Of a DNA stretch of 64,000 nucleotides, positions 22,498-33,451 are shown piece by piece. Below the pieces are notes generated by a model that made no database searches, had not been told where the DNA came from, and worked only from the letters and a program-made list of their open reading frames with translations. The number at the start of each line of letters is the position of its first letter. The first letter of the stretch is position 1. This DNA is from Zygnema cylindricum. Lineage: Eukaryota > Streptophyta > Zygnematophyceae > Zygnematales > Zygnemataceae. The position numbers were made by a program, and so were the translations under genes. Location: NCBI GenBank assembly GCA_037447655.1, contig JBBHKE010000190.1:172691-236690 (forward strand). Reading direction: 5' to 3'.

Positions 22498-22917
22498 TCA
22501 CACTCGGTAGTCTACACACATACGGAAACCTCCATCTTTGTTGTTCACAAAGAGAACGGGGGCTCCATACGGTGACTTGCTTGGTTCGATTGCTCCGGCT
22601 TCGACCAACTCCGCGAGTTGCTTTTTGAGTTCGTCCAATTCGGTGTAGCTCATCTTGTACATCCGATTAGCCGGGGATACAGCTCCAGAAACAAGCTCTA
22701 TCCTATGGTATACTTCGCGCTTTGGAGGTAATCCTTCTGGGAGCTTCGGGGGAAATACATCTGCGTACTCCTCGAGAAGTTTTGTCATGACCTCCGGGGC
22801 CTCATCGGAAGTCTTTCCAACGTCGTCCCTTTCTTTGGAGACGAAGTCGGGGTCCTTCTTCTTCCATTCTTCCGGAATCTCCTCCTTCGCCTCCTCCATT
22901 GGCTGGACGACCGCCAT
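22498..22917 (-). CDS. Chromovirus reverse transcriptase, N-terminal fingers
   Basis: The frame contains LLEEYADVFPPKLPEGLPP, KQLAELVEAGAIEPSKSPYG, and DGGFRMCVDYR, typical of the Ty3 reverse-transcriptase start. It ends at a stop right after MCVDYR, where the family continues RALNK, so one frameshift disconnects it from the palm frame at 22405. Confidence 0.85.
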   Translation of the reverse strand: MAVVQPMEEAKEEIPEEWKKKDPDFVSKERDDVGKTSDEAPEVMTKLLEEYADVFPPKLPEGLPPKREVYHRIELVSGAVSPANRMYKMSYTELDELKKQLAELVEAGAIEPSKSPYGAPVLFVNNKDGGFRMCVDYRV

Positions 22918-22962
22918 ACCAATCGTTTCCCCTTTCTTGAGTGCCCTCTTAAGCTGTAAGGC

Positions 22963-24338
22963 TTAAAGCAGGCGTCCCTCTTCCGCTCCGTTACCAGCCG
23001 CTCCCGCTTTTACCTCGAACTCTTCTTCACCTTTCTTCACTCTCATGACGCCAATTCTCCAATCAATTGTCGGATTCCATTTTTGCAGCCACAGCTTCCC
23101 CAAGAATACCTCATGGTCCCACAAGGTAATATATGAAGTGTATCGTACCATCAGAATTTCCCAATGTTGAATCGTAACCTCGGGGTACGATGGGTAATGG
23201 ATAAGGAACGGCCGTCGGCCAATTGTACCGACTGATGATCCTTTAGTACCACAAGAGGAAATTTCAACCTTTTCACCGTCGCCTCGTTAATGAAGTTCCC
23301 CGATGCTCCGGAGTCCACCATGAAGTTAGCTGCACTCACTCCTATTTGACCCCGAATTATGAAAGGGTCTCCTCCTTCACCGGCTAACCTCATAACGGTA
23401 AGTTTTCCCTTTTTGGGGCCTTTCCGTTTTGGACACTCTCGAGCCATGTGATCGGGAGAATTGCACTGGAAGCATAGTCCATTTTGCCTCCTCCGCTGTA
23501 TTTCCTCGGGGGATAAGTCATTTGTCTTTGTCTTGGTAGTTTTCTTCTTTCTCCGCAGGACATTGACCGCTTCCTTATCATCATTAATTACGTCGAGCTC
23601 CATAGGGGTTGGACCTTCGTCTCGTCGATGTCCTCCGCTACTGCTTGACCCGTAGTGATACGGTCTCTGGAGGTTAAAGTCGACCGAATCGGTCCGCTCC
23701 GCAAACTGGATGATTGCTGAGAGAGGAGGAGTCGTGCTTTCCCGAGCAAGCCATTGTTCCACATCTCTACGAATAGACGACTTAAGCCCCTTCACGAAAC
23801 GATCCACGGCTTCATCCTCCGTCATCGTAGGTATTTGAACCTTGCACTCCAACAACCTTTGCGTAAACTCCATCACTGAAGTTCGTTGCTTCAATACTGC
23901 GATCTTATCTCTCGCCGCCTTCACCGTGTTGACGGGCTGCCAAGTGTCGCGGAGAAGTTGAACGAAGAGTGCCCAGACGGTCGGTAACTCATCGTCCTCC
24001 ACCAATGTTCTCCACCAAGCCCCTGCTGCCCCTTTAAGAAGACCACCCGCGTATTGAATCTTCTCACGATCCAACAGGCTAGGAAAATTCTCGAGATAGT
24101 TTGCAATAGAGAATAGCCATGAGTCAAGGTTCTTGTGTCTTGCAGGATCAAATTCGTCAGGAAGTCTTAATTTCGGTCTCCGAAAGTCTCGCTCTATGCC
24201 TCCATGAGGTCGCTCCCCAAGACGCGACTCCAAGGCTGTGACAGTGTTACTGAGTTGCGCGTTATGTAACCTCACACTTTCCAACTCTCTGAGAACTTGC
24301 GCCAACATTTCTGTAGTGGATACACCGTGTTCATCCAT
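22963..24338 (-). CDS. Chromovirus gag-protease
   Basis: The ATG at 24338 opens 395 codons: a leucine-rich N-terminal coiled region, a Ty3 capsid with FDPARHKNLDSWLFSIANYL, the knuckle CFQCNSPDHMARECP, then the aspartic protease motif VDSGASGNFI. The frame stops at 23151 inside the protease. The rest (ITLWDHEVFLGKLWLQKWNP) continues in the next frame, whose ATG overlaps the stop as TGATG (23153-23149) and runs to 22963. Because the break splits a domain, it looks like a mutation and not a designed gag-pol junction. Confidence 0.85.
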
Positions 24339-24358
24339 GTTGTCAAGTCACGGTAATG

Positions 24359-24370
24359 GCTCTGATACCA
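24359..24370 (-). promoter_or_regulatory. Primer-binding site, 3' end of tRNA-iMet
   Basis: The minus strand reads TGGTATCAGAGC one base after the 5' LTR, complementary to the 3' terminus of plant initiator tRNA-Met. It sets the 5' end of the chromovirus. Confidence 0.9.
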
Positions 24371-24371
24371 A

Positions 24372-24883
24372 TGTAAAAGGGGCAAGATACACCACAACAC
24401 GTTACAGTGCACAGCGGAAAACACCAAGGATCTTCCCGTAGCAACAGCAGGAATACACAGAACTCACATACAAGGTTAAGCTTTATTACTTGAGAGAGAG
24501 AGTACAAGGTTGCGCTAGCTGTGTAGGTCTACTTGGGTGTCCCATTCACTAGGTCTACTCGCCGATTTAAACTAGCTAACTGCTAGTCAACCTAGTACTT
24601 TACAGCTGTACACGTGGACCTTCGCGGCCAACCGAGATCTAACCAAAACTTCCTTCAAGAACTATACAGTTCCATCTACATTCTGCGGCGTTGCTATGCT
24701 GCGCTGTTGCGCTACTAAGTTGCTATGCTGCGCTGCTGCGCTACCAAGTTGCTATGCTGCTATGCTGCGCTAGTCCGGAATCGTAGCTGGGCTGCTTTGG
24801 AACCGCAACTGCGCTGCTCTGAAATCGCAACTATAGCAGCCTAGCTTCAGCCACTAAGTACCCAATTCTGTAACCTTGTTACA
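24372..24883 (-). repeat. 5' LTR of the chromovirus
   Basis: 512 bp from TGTAAAAG to TTGTTACA. The middle (about 24685-24780) is a GCTGCG/TTGCTATGCTGCGC minisatellite absent from the other LTR. Similar GCTGCG-rich DNA lies between chromodomain and the extra ORF (19500-19830). Confidence 0.85.
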
Positions 24884-25059
24884 GGGAGCCTCTTACCTGT
24901 CAAAATAAATTTGCAGAACATGAAAAAGAGCAACGGATAACGACAAAAAATTGTACAATGACGCATATTTTGGAGGCCCCAAATTGGGAAATTGTGGAAC
25001 TTTCACCGGATCAGAAAGCTATAGACCAACTAGTTACATAAAGGACCTTTGAAGGAGCA

Positions 25060-25210
25060 ACAAATATAAATCAGTCTTAAAATACAAGTGCAAAATGCAA
25101 AATTTAGAGAAGACTAAGAATATATTTGGAATACAAGTAGAAAGAGTTAAGAGTAAAAAGGTCATTAGATTGACAAGGAAAAATGCAATAATAAATATGC
25201 TAGAAGGTAA
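25060..25210 (+). pseudogene. Copia reverse-transcriptase fragment
   Basis: A plus-strand frame reads KTKNIFGIQVERVKSKKVIR then LTRKNAIINMLE, matching the YILGI...GNMLE part of copia element C. It is about 50 codons, cut on both sides; 24884-25059 is unassigned. Confidence 0.7.
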
Positions 25211-25319
25211 GTTGCGTGTCTCATCGTTATCTCGTCGCGTACAAGTTTTTTTATTGGTGCAAACTTTATTGAACATGAGTTTGTCTTTACGTGTATTTGT
25301 TTATTTGTCTGTACAGCTA

Positions 25320-25820
25320 CACTGCGGATCGTAATTAGAGTTAATAACGCTAATTCTGTCGCCCTAAATTTCGACTCTATCACCTTAAATAGAGTAAATG
25401 ATTCTAAATTTTTCATTATACTATTAAAGGTAAGGTTTAATTAGCGTTTTTAATTCTAATATAGGTTTGTTTTAAATAGTGTGGAGTACGGACGACGTCC
25501 GACCGTGCAAAATTGTACTTTTATAAGTAAAAAAGTACAAATAATGATTTAATACAGGCCATTATCATGTAAATGCGTTTTAACAAACTGCGTAGTGAAA
25601 ACGTCATAGTGACGATAAACTGTACGTTTTGTCAGATTTTGTACGACTACCTTGTTTACAGTAGAGGATATTAACGCGTCAAATTAGAGTACTAAAATAA
25701 ACTAGAGTAAAATTCCTTTTTGAAAAAGTTCTATCACACAAATTAGAGTTCACAACTCTAATTATTTTTTTCTCTTTTTTTACTCTAATTTTTTCATTAC
25801 TCTAATTACGATGCGCGGTG
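25320..25820. mobile_element. 501-bp TA-flanked MITE with known empty site
   Basis: The ends are CACTGCGGATCGTAATTAGA and the complement of TCTAATTACGATGCGCGGTG, flanked by TA. The sister repeat at 28151-28170 reads GTACAGCTAGTATTAG with no element, so this element inserted at, and duplicated, TA. The interior is AT-rich and non-coding. A second copy lies at 42711-43129. Confidence 0.9.
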
Positions 25821-26407
25821 TAGTATTAGTCATCCGTAGACAATTGGGGTTTGTCCATTTGTATGGAATAGTAGACGCACTATTGATTAACTTAGCGTAT
25901 ATTAGGTAGCTAGTCAGATTTTATTAGAGTACGGTTAGACAGTAATACTTTACAGTGATGTGATTGGCCAGACAGATAGTAGTAGAATTTATTTGTGTAA
26001 ATTCTAAGACTTAGTGTTTTTGATGTATTCCTTGTACAAGGCTTCAAAGGGCACGTTTGTGCATTTTAAAGGATAATCACAGGGCTATATCTCTTAGTTT
26101 AATTGAGCATTTTGCTTGAAACTTTGTGAGTTGTCAGCACACGCACGCGTTAAACTACACGCTGGTGTAGTTTGGGGGGCCATTTGGCCATATTGATTGC
26201 TTTGTGCACTGGACCAGAGTTGGTATCTTGAGTGCTTCCCCTTTTGGTTCTGTGATGGCTTGTGATTTAGCGGCAGTTAGTACTGCGAACTTGTAGAACA
26301 ACACGTAGTATGTTGTTTTTGTACTGGACTTTTAGCACTTTCGGTTCGTGCATAGTACGACTAGCGATTTCGTTTTGTGTAGATTATATTTTACGTGAAG
26401 TACAGTA

Positions 26408-26482
26408 CACCGCCAATCGCTATTAGCGTAGAAGTTTCTTTAGCGTATACGAATAATTAGCGTGGTTTACGCTAATTGTGGA
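26408..26482. repeat. Left part of a TA-flanked MITE
   Basis: The CACCGCCAATCGCTATTAGC end is identical to 28747, but the copy stops after about 75 bp at the repeat boundary, while the sister copy is complete. Confidence 0.7.
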
Positions 26483-26511
26483 TTTCGAATATTTGAGCAT
26501 GATTGTGGCAT

Positions 26512-27560
26512 TCGAGGCGGCCGTTAAAAACGTATCCATCAGATGTGTCGGGAAACGCCCATCTTGAGTTAGAAGAAAGAAAGTACATGAAAGTGTCAAA
26601 GAGGGTGACCTTTCAACCGTGTATGGTGAGGAGTCTTTGGAAGTCTTTATTTAGGTTGGAACACGCCTTGATGAAGTGATATTTGAAGCTCCATAAGGTG
26701 TTGATAGATTACGTATGAATTACTTTGTATCTCAGAGTAGATGTAAAAGTACAATGTGAGAATAAAGTGAAATTTCAAATCTATGTTAATGATTTCATCA
26801 TGATTTCAAAACATAACTTTGATTATGGATTAACTGGCATTTAAAAAACACATTCATCTGATGGATGTGGAAACGACCCTCTTGAGTCGTGAGTTAAAAA
26901 ATAACTTTATATAAAAGTGTCAAAGGGGGTGACCTTTCAACCAAGGATGGTGTGTGAATTTAAAGGCATTAATGAGACAACATTTTTTGATGGATTCAGG
27001 AAAATTTAAATATATTTGGGAATTAAGGTTGTTCAATATGCGTTTGGATGCATCAAGGTCAATCAAGAGCAATATTGCCTAAAGGCTTTAGCGCGGTTTT
27101 GTTTTCTTGATGTTAGCCCGCTTTAGACACCCTCAAACCGAAAAGCACAATGATCTAATTCGAAAAAGTTGGGAACATTTAATGTGCCGTATCAGGGAAA
27201 AATCAACTGTGTAATGTATTTAAGTGTGGGACGCGTTTAGATATTTCTTCGGTTGTTTTAGTTCAACATGTATTTCTACACTTCGAAGAAGCCTCATAGG
27301 GAGGTGGTGAAACGTATATTTTGTTATTTGGCTGCCCAATGAGTATCAAATTAGTGTTTTAAGCGGTGGCAATTTAAATCGTTACGGCTGTTGTAATGCA
27401 GATTGGGGAGGCGATTATTATTCCAGCACATCGACTGCCAAACATGCATTTGCATAGGAAAGGATTGTTATCTCCTCGACTTCCAAGCTCCAAGCGATTG
27501 TGATCTATTATGTAGTGAATGGACTATATTTCTAACAATTAAAAGCATTACACACAGATT
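26512..27560 (+). pseudogene. Copia reverse transcriptase/RNase H remnant
   Basis: Plus-strand pieces in shifting frames read LWKSLFRLEHAL (copia SLYGLKQA), YVNDFIMISK (YVDDLLVLSK), YLGIKVVQ with IKVNQEQYCLKALARF, then CNADWGGD and STSTAKHAF of RNase H. The catalytic DD is ND. A roughly 330-bp block is tandemly repeated, with GGTGACCTTTCAACC at about 26607 and 26929. It is not translatable. Confidence 0.75.
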
Positions 27561-28746
27561 TGTTAGGATTGCAATGTGAGATTTAAATGTCAATGTTGGA
27601 TTGTTTTTAGTGTGGGTCAATTTTGTCGCGCGTCACGTTGCGCATTTCATTTCTTTTCATCTCATTAATACATTTAGTTTCGTTTATTAGAGTGTGAATG
27701 GTTTCGTCTATTTCGTTTGTGTTTTCGTACGGGACTTTTAGTACTTTCAGTACGAGCCTAGTGTTGTTTTTGAAAGCTTTAGTCCTCTCTATAGTTTGTG
27801 AGAGGAAGCCTCAAGTCTTAGAAATATTTTCAGAGTTGTTATTTAGTTATAGGTAGCATAATTAGTATGAAGAAGTCACTACAGTGTGCTTCGTGACAAG
27901 ATGTACCCTGTGACAATATTTACAAGAAGTCATTTATTGGGCGCTATTTATATGATACAGAAATTGCGGAATGGGGCACAATACATTATTTATGAAATAG
28001 TTTTCGATAGACAAGATTAGACCGACATAGAGGTAATAGAATCTTCAAGTGGACCGCTATGACTTGACGAATCTCGTCGAGTACAAGTTTCATTATAGGT
28101 GCAAACTTTATTGAACAGGAGTTTGTTTTCACGTGTATTTGTTTATTTATCTGTACAGCTAGTATTAGTCATCCGTAAACAATTGGGGTTTGTCCGTTTG
28201 TACGGAATAGTAGACGCACTATTGATTAACTTAGCGTATATTAGGTAGCTAGTCAGATTTCATTAGAGTACGGTTAGACAGTAATACTTTACAGTGATGT
28301 GATTGGCCAGACAGATAGTAGTAGAATTTATTTGTGTAAATTCTAAGACTTAGTGTTTTTGATGTATTCCTTGTACAAGGCTTCAAAGGGCACGTTTGTG
28401 CATTTTAAAGGATAATCACAGGGCTATATCTCTTAGTTTAATTGAGCATTTTGCTTGAAACTTTGTGAGTTGTCAGCACACGCACGCGTTAAACTACACG
28501 CTGGTGTAGTTTGGGGGGCCATTTGGCCATATTGATTGCTTTGTGCACTGGACCAGAGTTGGTATCTTGAGTGCTTCCCCTTTTGGTTCTGTGATGGCTT
28601 GTGATTTAGCGGCAGTTAGTACTGCGAACTTGTAGAACAACACGTAGTATGTTGTTTTTGTACTGGACTTTTAGCACTTTCGGTTCGTGCATAGTACGAC
28701 TAGCGATTTCGTTTTGTGTAGATTATATTTTACGTGAAGTACAGTA

Positions 28747-28962
28747 CACCGCCAATCGCTATTAGCGTAGAAGTTTCTTTAGCGTATACGAATAATTAGC
28801 GTGGTTTACGCTAATTGGGAATTTGGAAATTTTTGAAGAAATCGATTACTCTTATTAGGAATTAGGGTTTTTTTTAAATAGTGTGGATAATTCTCTTTGA
28901 GAATAAAACAAAAAAAAGCGGGACGGGATTAGCGTACACAACGCTAATAGTGATTGGCGGTG
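28747..28962. mobile_element. 216-bp TA-flanked MITE
   Basis: The ends CACCGCCAATCGCTATTAGC and GCTAATAGTGATTGGCGGTG are flanked by TA at 28745-28746 and 28963-28964. Confidence 0.8.
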
Positions 28963-29700
28963 TACTTAAAGATGTTTTGTTTCAAGTAGTGTCAGTTTGC
29001 GTTGTACTCTGCGAGCTAGTGAGGGAATTAGTTACAATCAAGGAGAAATTAACGAAAAATGAACGTAGAATAAATGTATGAGTATTATTGTGATTTTCCT
29101 TTTCTAAGTTGATGTGATCTCTATTTAATGTTAATGAAAAATCAATGTTTGTAGTATGAGCCGGTTGATGATTGATTTGAGTTAAATTTGCTTATACATT
29201 ATGAAATTTGTTAATTTTCTGCGCATTCCGATTGTGTTTTGATCCTTTCAAGATTGACAGTTTTCAAAAATACTCCCACGATGTTAAAGGGGACGGGACT
29301 CTACACTTAGTGCCATTTATGTGACCTGATGCTACAACAACATTAGCTACCTGCATTTTTTCAGCTTTTCTTTATTGACCTAGCAATCGTACTTTAACTT
29401 TGATACTATTTTAAAGAGATATTGAAAAAAACAAAGACTGCGTGAACCGAGTCACCAAATCCAGATTAAATCCATAATGTGTTTGATTTACCAATGGCTA
29501 TCTTGCATACATAAACTACCACATTATTTGATTGCAACATATTGCCTGATGACAATCTTATGTATCACTAAATGATGCACTATATGTAATCCTATCCATT
29601 AGTACACAAAATTTTTATAAGACATTTTAAGTCCTGGAGGTTCATGTCGTCAAACAGAAAAAATATTATCATTTTTCAAGGAACACGTATAAAATAGTTG
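28963..29700. other. No gene seen
   Basis: AT-rich sequence without a family-like frame or repeat that I can name. Confidence 0.4.
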
Positions 29701-29710
29701 ACAAAAATCG

Positions 29711-30355
29711 AGTTTGAAAAAAGAGAAGAGAGGAAAGAGGGGATGAACGGGAAGAAGAAGAAGAGAACGAGGAGGTAGAAGAGGAAGAAGGTGCATAAGA
29801 GGAAGAGAGGGAGGTGGGGGGAGAAACGGAAGAGGAGGAGAGGAAAGAGCGAAATGAGCCGGACGAGAGGAAGAAAGGGAAAAGGGGGTGAGGTGAAAAA
29901 GGGGGAGAGAGAAAAGAGGTAGAAAAAAGGCAAGAATAACAGAAGCGGGGGGGAAGCGAGCGTAAAATGGGAAATGGGAAATGGGAAAGAGGGAAGAGAG
30001 GGAAGAGGGGGGTGAGAAGGAACAGAAGGAAGAAGGAAAAGTGAGGGAAGAGAGGGAAGTAAGGAAAATAAGGCAATGGCGATAAAAGATGGAAGAGAGG
30101 GAGGTGAGGAAAAAGGGGGAAGATAAAGAGAGAGGGAAGGAATCACAAGAGGAATATAGGGTAAGAGGGGGAAGAGATGGAGATATGGAAGAGGGGGACT
30201 AGGGGAAAGAGAGAAAAGAAAGGAAGGAGGGAAAAGAGCGGGGTAGGTGAACAGACGGAAGAGTGAGAAGTGAGGCAGGAGTGGGAGGTGAGGTAAGAAC
30301 AGGGAAACATACGGAAGGTAGAACATGGAGAGGAGGGAGAGGGAGGGACACATAC
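29711..30355 (+). repeat. Purine-only-like GA tract, about 650 bp
   Basis: GAGAGG, GGAAGA and GGGAAA words make up almost all of the plus strand, with few pyrimidines. Long frames on the minus strand (Pro/Leu/Ser/Phe-rich) are a by-product of the composition. It lies just downstream of the LysM gene and could form triplex DNA. Confidence 0.8.
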
Positions 30356-30610
30356 GACGTTTATTCACGACACAAAAGATAAACTATCTGAAATTGCTTG
30401 GGGTACATTGTAAGTCATTATAATCAATCGCTTCACATAATGTCAACTAAATCTTAATGGATTTATTCTTTGTTGTTTAACCAAAAACCGCTACAAAAGG
30501 ATTTTTTTTCTAAATTGTTTTTGTTGTAAGTAATACTAAACCTCTAGAAACATCACTTTATGAACGTAGGCTTTTGGGCTCACAAACACTTAACATTGTG
30601 CCTGTTTTCT

Positions 30611-31527
30611 TCACCCGAAACAGTTTCTTACTCTAACTCCACTATAACTCATGCAAGTTTTAACACAAATAATTCTTCCTACCGACCAACTGCTGCCGCT
30701 TCCGACACAAAATCCTGCGTTTGTACCCAAACATTGCTTCCACGTTTTTGCCTTTTTCATGCCACAAAAGGCTTTAATCACAATTGCACACGTGTCACCT
30801 GATTGCCATCTGTAATATCGGGCTACATGCGAGCAAGTGACGTCGACCTCCATTGAATCCTGGATAGAGTCGACAAAAAAAAAAAAAAAATAACGACAGT
30901 GAACCAAAAGAAAATGAATCGTCAAGTAAAGCAAAATAGCCGAGTGATAATCGCACCACAGCAATTTCGGTTGTTAATAAAGACAGTGCGGAACAAGAAG
31001 GAAAAAAAAAAAATCTTGGGACAGAATTAACTGGAGCATCTACATAGACAGTAGAATGTGAAAAAAAAACCAAAAAGCCGCCATTAGATCGACGATAAAG
31101 ACATGTCTTTCGTCATGGTTTTAAGATACAATAACCACATTCCTCTTTTCTATTTTTCAATTTTCCCTTCTCTTAACCCTTCTCTCACACACCCCTCTCT
31201 CTCCTCTCCTAATTCGTGTCTCCTTCTTCTTATTCAACCCTCTCCCTTTCTCTCTCCTCTTCCCTTTTCTTTCCATTCCCTCCTGCCTCTCCCTCTCCTT
31301 TCCTTTCCTCCCTTTTTTTTTCTCTCCCTCCAGCTTCTCCTACCCGCATCCAAAACCGGCCATTTTATTCTCCCTGACTTCTCACCATTCGTATCACGTA
31401 CGGCCACGTGTCCCTCCGTCTTTTCTTCCGACAGGATCCCCTTTCTCTCCTGTGCTGACACGTGGACAGCAGCGCAAGCGGCAGCCACCACGACCAGCAG
31501 CAAGACAGTTGACGGCCGGCGACTCAT
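30611..31527 (-). CDS. Small secreted LysM-domain protein, two exons
   Basis: Exon 1 (31402-31527) starts ATG and encodes a clear signal peptide: basic MSRRPST, a hydrophobic LLLVVVAAACAAV core and a likely cut after VSA. Exon 2 (30611-30859) follows a textbook acceptor, a long T tract then CCAG at 30860, and encodes TCSHVARYYRWQSGDTCAIV, LGTNAGFC and SVGRIICVK, the YxVxxGDTC...N...GxxxCV pattern of a LysM carbohydrate-binding fold, with six or more cysteines. Joining in phase 0 at donor GTACGT (31396-31401) gives about 124 residues, the size of plant short secreted LysM proteins that bind chitin-like or peptidoglycan glycans. The intron (about 540 bp) is purine-rich on the coding strand. The donor is my inference; other GT sites would break the frame or lengthen exon 1. 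No frame competes on the other strand. Confidence 0.7.
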
Positions 31528-31724
31528 GTTGACGGTCGTTTGTAGCCGCTAAAAAATGCAGATTCAGGTAGATAGGGCAGTAGCCGCTAGATGGCCGGTG
31601 GCCGGTAGATGGCCGGTAGCTAGATTGCCGGCCGTTTGTCTTCTCTCACTTTTGTCCTAACTTGGTTTTTGTTTGTTTTCTTGTTGTTATCGTTTCTTTT
31701 GCCACTTCTTTTTACTTTATACTA

Positions 31725-31927
31725 CACCGCGAATCGCTATTAATTTTTTTTTGCCACTTAAAACATATTTTATCCGTACACATTTGTCGGATTGTGGATC
31801 TGACGGTGGCGATTGAAAGGTAAGATTCTCAACTTCCGATTGGCGGTGTAAGATCGAAAATCGGACAAGTGTGTACGGAGAAAATATGTTTTAAGTGGCA
31901 AAAAAAAATTAACAGCGATTCGCGGTG
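31725..31927. mobile_element. 203-bp TA-flanked MITE
   Basis: CACCGCGAATCGCT at the left and AGCGATTCGCGGTG at the right, with TA on both sides. The core GATTGAAAGGTAAGATTCTC recurs at 32761 and (variant) 2354. Confidence 0.85.
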
Positions 31928-31928
31928 T

Positions 31929-32756
31929 AGTAGGTTAGCCGCTTGGTCCATAGTATTTTTGTACTTTGTTGACCGCATTGTACCAATGAGTGTTGACTTT
32001 TTTGTACGGATAATGGTTGCAAGAGTGCCAGTGCATAATGTACGGAAGGACCTCAGTGGGTCAACGTTTTTTTTATTTGTGGTCGTATTATCATGGTCCA
32101 TATCTCAAAAATGACGTCATTAGCAGAATCTAAAGGTTTGTCTGTTTGTGTGGAAGTGCCCGACAATGGTCACGTCTCCTGTTTCTCTTTTTTTTTTTTT
32201 TAGAATTGGCGGGTCACCGTTGACCGGCGACTTCAAGCGTGTGATGTGACGTCATGAAGTTGTTACGCCGTCCAAATGGTACGGACTACATCGTCGCTTC
32301 GGCCTTTTTGGTGTCAAGTACGGACTGAGGACCGATCTCCATGCGGATTTTGCAGTAAAGGCTCATCCGTACATTTATTGAGGGGAATGATCGACAGGAG
32401 TCCAGCTCATGCGAATCTGAGTAGATACTGTACCCTCTCCAAGACTCAAACAGCCACAACCTGGACGGTCGACCTGGCCGCTACAGGTTTCCGACAGGTT
32501 TGCCGGCCTGTAAAATGTTCCGCACTTAATTTTTTAGGCGTCTGGAGTTTTCGTCGTGTTTATTTTTTTATCACCCTTTCTTCGTGAGCCGCGCTCTGTA
32601 CGACGGTGCATTGTGCAAAAATTTCTATTCGCATGCTCAAAACGTCCACTTTGCGACGCAACGAGACCATTGGATGCGACGCGTGGAGACTTGACATTCC
32701 CGCGATTCGCGCATAAACTTCCAGAACAGGAGCGTAATTTTATGTGCAACACACGC
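31929..32756. repeat. Interspersed repeat X, copy 1
   Basis: It matches 33452-34168 and then 36343-36590 in order: GGTCCATAGTATTT, GACCTCAGTGGGTCAA, ATGACGTCAT, TACATCGTCGCTTCGGCC. It has no coding family. Short frames on both strands are not preserved between copies. Confidence 0.65.
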
Positions 32757-32883
32757 TGGCGATTGAAAGGTAAGATTCTCAGCTTCCGATTGGCGGTCTA
32801 AGATTGAAAATCGGACAAGTGTGTGCGGAGAAATAATGTTCTAAGTGCCAAAAAAGTTATTAACGCTAATAGTGATACACGGT
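32757..32883. repeat. Right half of a TA-flanked MITE
   Basis: It carries the GATTGAAAGGTAAGATTCTC core and ends CTAATAGTGATACACGGTG-TA; the left half is missing. Confidence 0.6.
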
Positions 32884-33451
32884 GTATTGCCGCCGAGGTC
32901 GCAAACGGTCAACCGAAACAGTGACCGACCGTTAACCGACCGCCCGCGCTGGATCCGGAACAAATTCGGTTGCCAAATTTTGAGGGCCGGGCGGTCACGG
33001 TCGGTTGATTCACCAGAAAAAAAAAAAGTTGGTTAAGCAAAAAACGGTGGGTCAAGCAAAAAATGAAAATTTTGTACTATGGATGCAATCCAACATTATT
33101 GTACTTTGTACTATTTGGTATCATGGAAGTACGTAACATCAAGATTAGCGTCGCAAATGTGACACCGTAGTAACACTGCATTTCGTAAATCTTAGGGAAC
33201 GCGACAAATCGTAATTATTGGCTTATTCATATATCGTGAAAAACTAAGATTTTTTTGTACTTTTTCAGTTACGGGCGTGTACAGTTAGTCGCTAAAAATT
33301 GAGTTTCCGTTAACTTTTATTTTCGTAAACGCCGGTCGGTTAACGGTTAACAATTTTATAGCGTGACATAACTCAGTCAGGCGTCTGTTACTCAGATTTT
33401 GAAAAAAAAAACGGTCCTTCTCGGTTATGTAAAATTTTGACTTTTGCGACC
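32884..33451. other. No gene seen; GGTTAACCG-rich stretch
   Basis: CCGACCGTTAACCGACCG and CGGTTAACGGTTAAC words recur at both ends of this stretch, suggesting another decayed TIR element. No coding frame is recognised. Confidence 0.35.

Larger units (their letters stand above)
17510..24883 (-). mobile_element. Ty3/gypsy chromovirus with extra 3' ORF
   Basis: LTRs (17510-18054 and 24372-24883) begin TGTAAAAG and end GTTACA. Between them, on the minus strand, lie primer site, gag with zinc knuckle, protease, reverse transcriptase, RNase H, integrase, chromodomain and a further long ORF. Only a few frameshifts break pol, so it is younger than Ty3 elements 1 and 2. The flanking pentamers CCAAG and GGGAG do not match, so no target duplication is evident. 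Confidence 0.9.
25231..28816 (+). mobile_element. Decayed copia element with two long terminal repeats
   Basis: The blocks 25231-26482 (minus a 501-bp MITE) and 28073-28816 are near-identical direct repeats, starting CTCGTCG-GTACAAG and ending inside a shared MITE, and they flank plus-strand copia pol remnants. They are interpreted as LTRs, although clear TG...CA ends were not found; a segmental duplication is the alternative. Confidence 0.55.

Noticed and set aside
23149-23153. TGATG stop-start overlap as a programmed gag-pol reinitiation site
   Set aside because: The overlap falls inside the protease domain, so a frameshift mutation is the simpler reading.
25231-26482. Certain assignment of the 25-29 kb direct repeats as LTRs
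   Set aside because: TG...CA ends, primer site and polypurine tract were not found; reported as LTR-like with reduced confidence.
29676-30368. Minus-strand frame of 230 codons rich in Leu/Pro/Ser/Phe
   Set aside because: It is the complement of an almost pure GA tract; two overlapping frames are equally open, which is expected from composition and not from coding.
32276-32587. Plus-strand 103-codon frame in repeat X
   Set aside because: The frame is not preserved in copy 2 of the repeat at 33780-34140.
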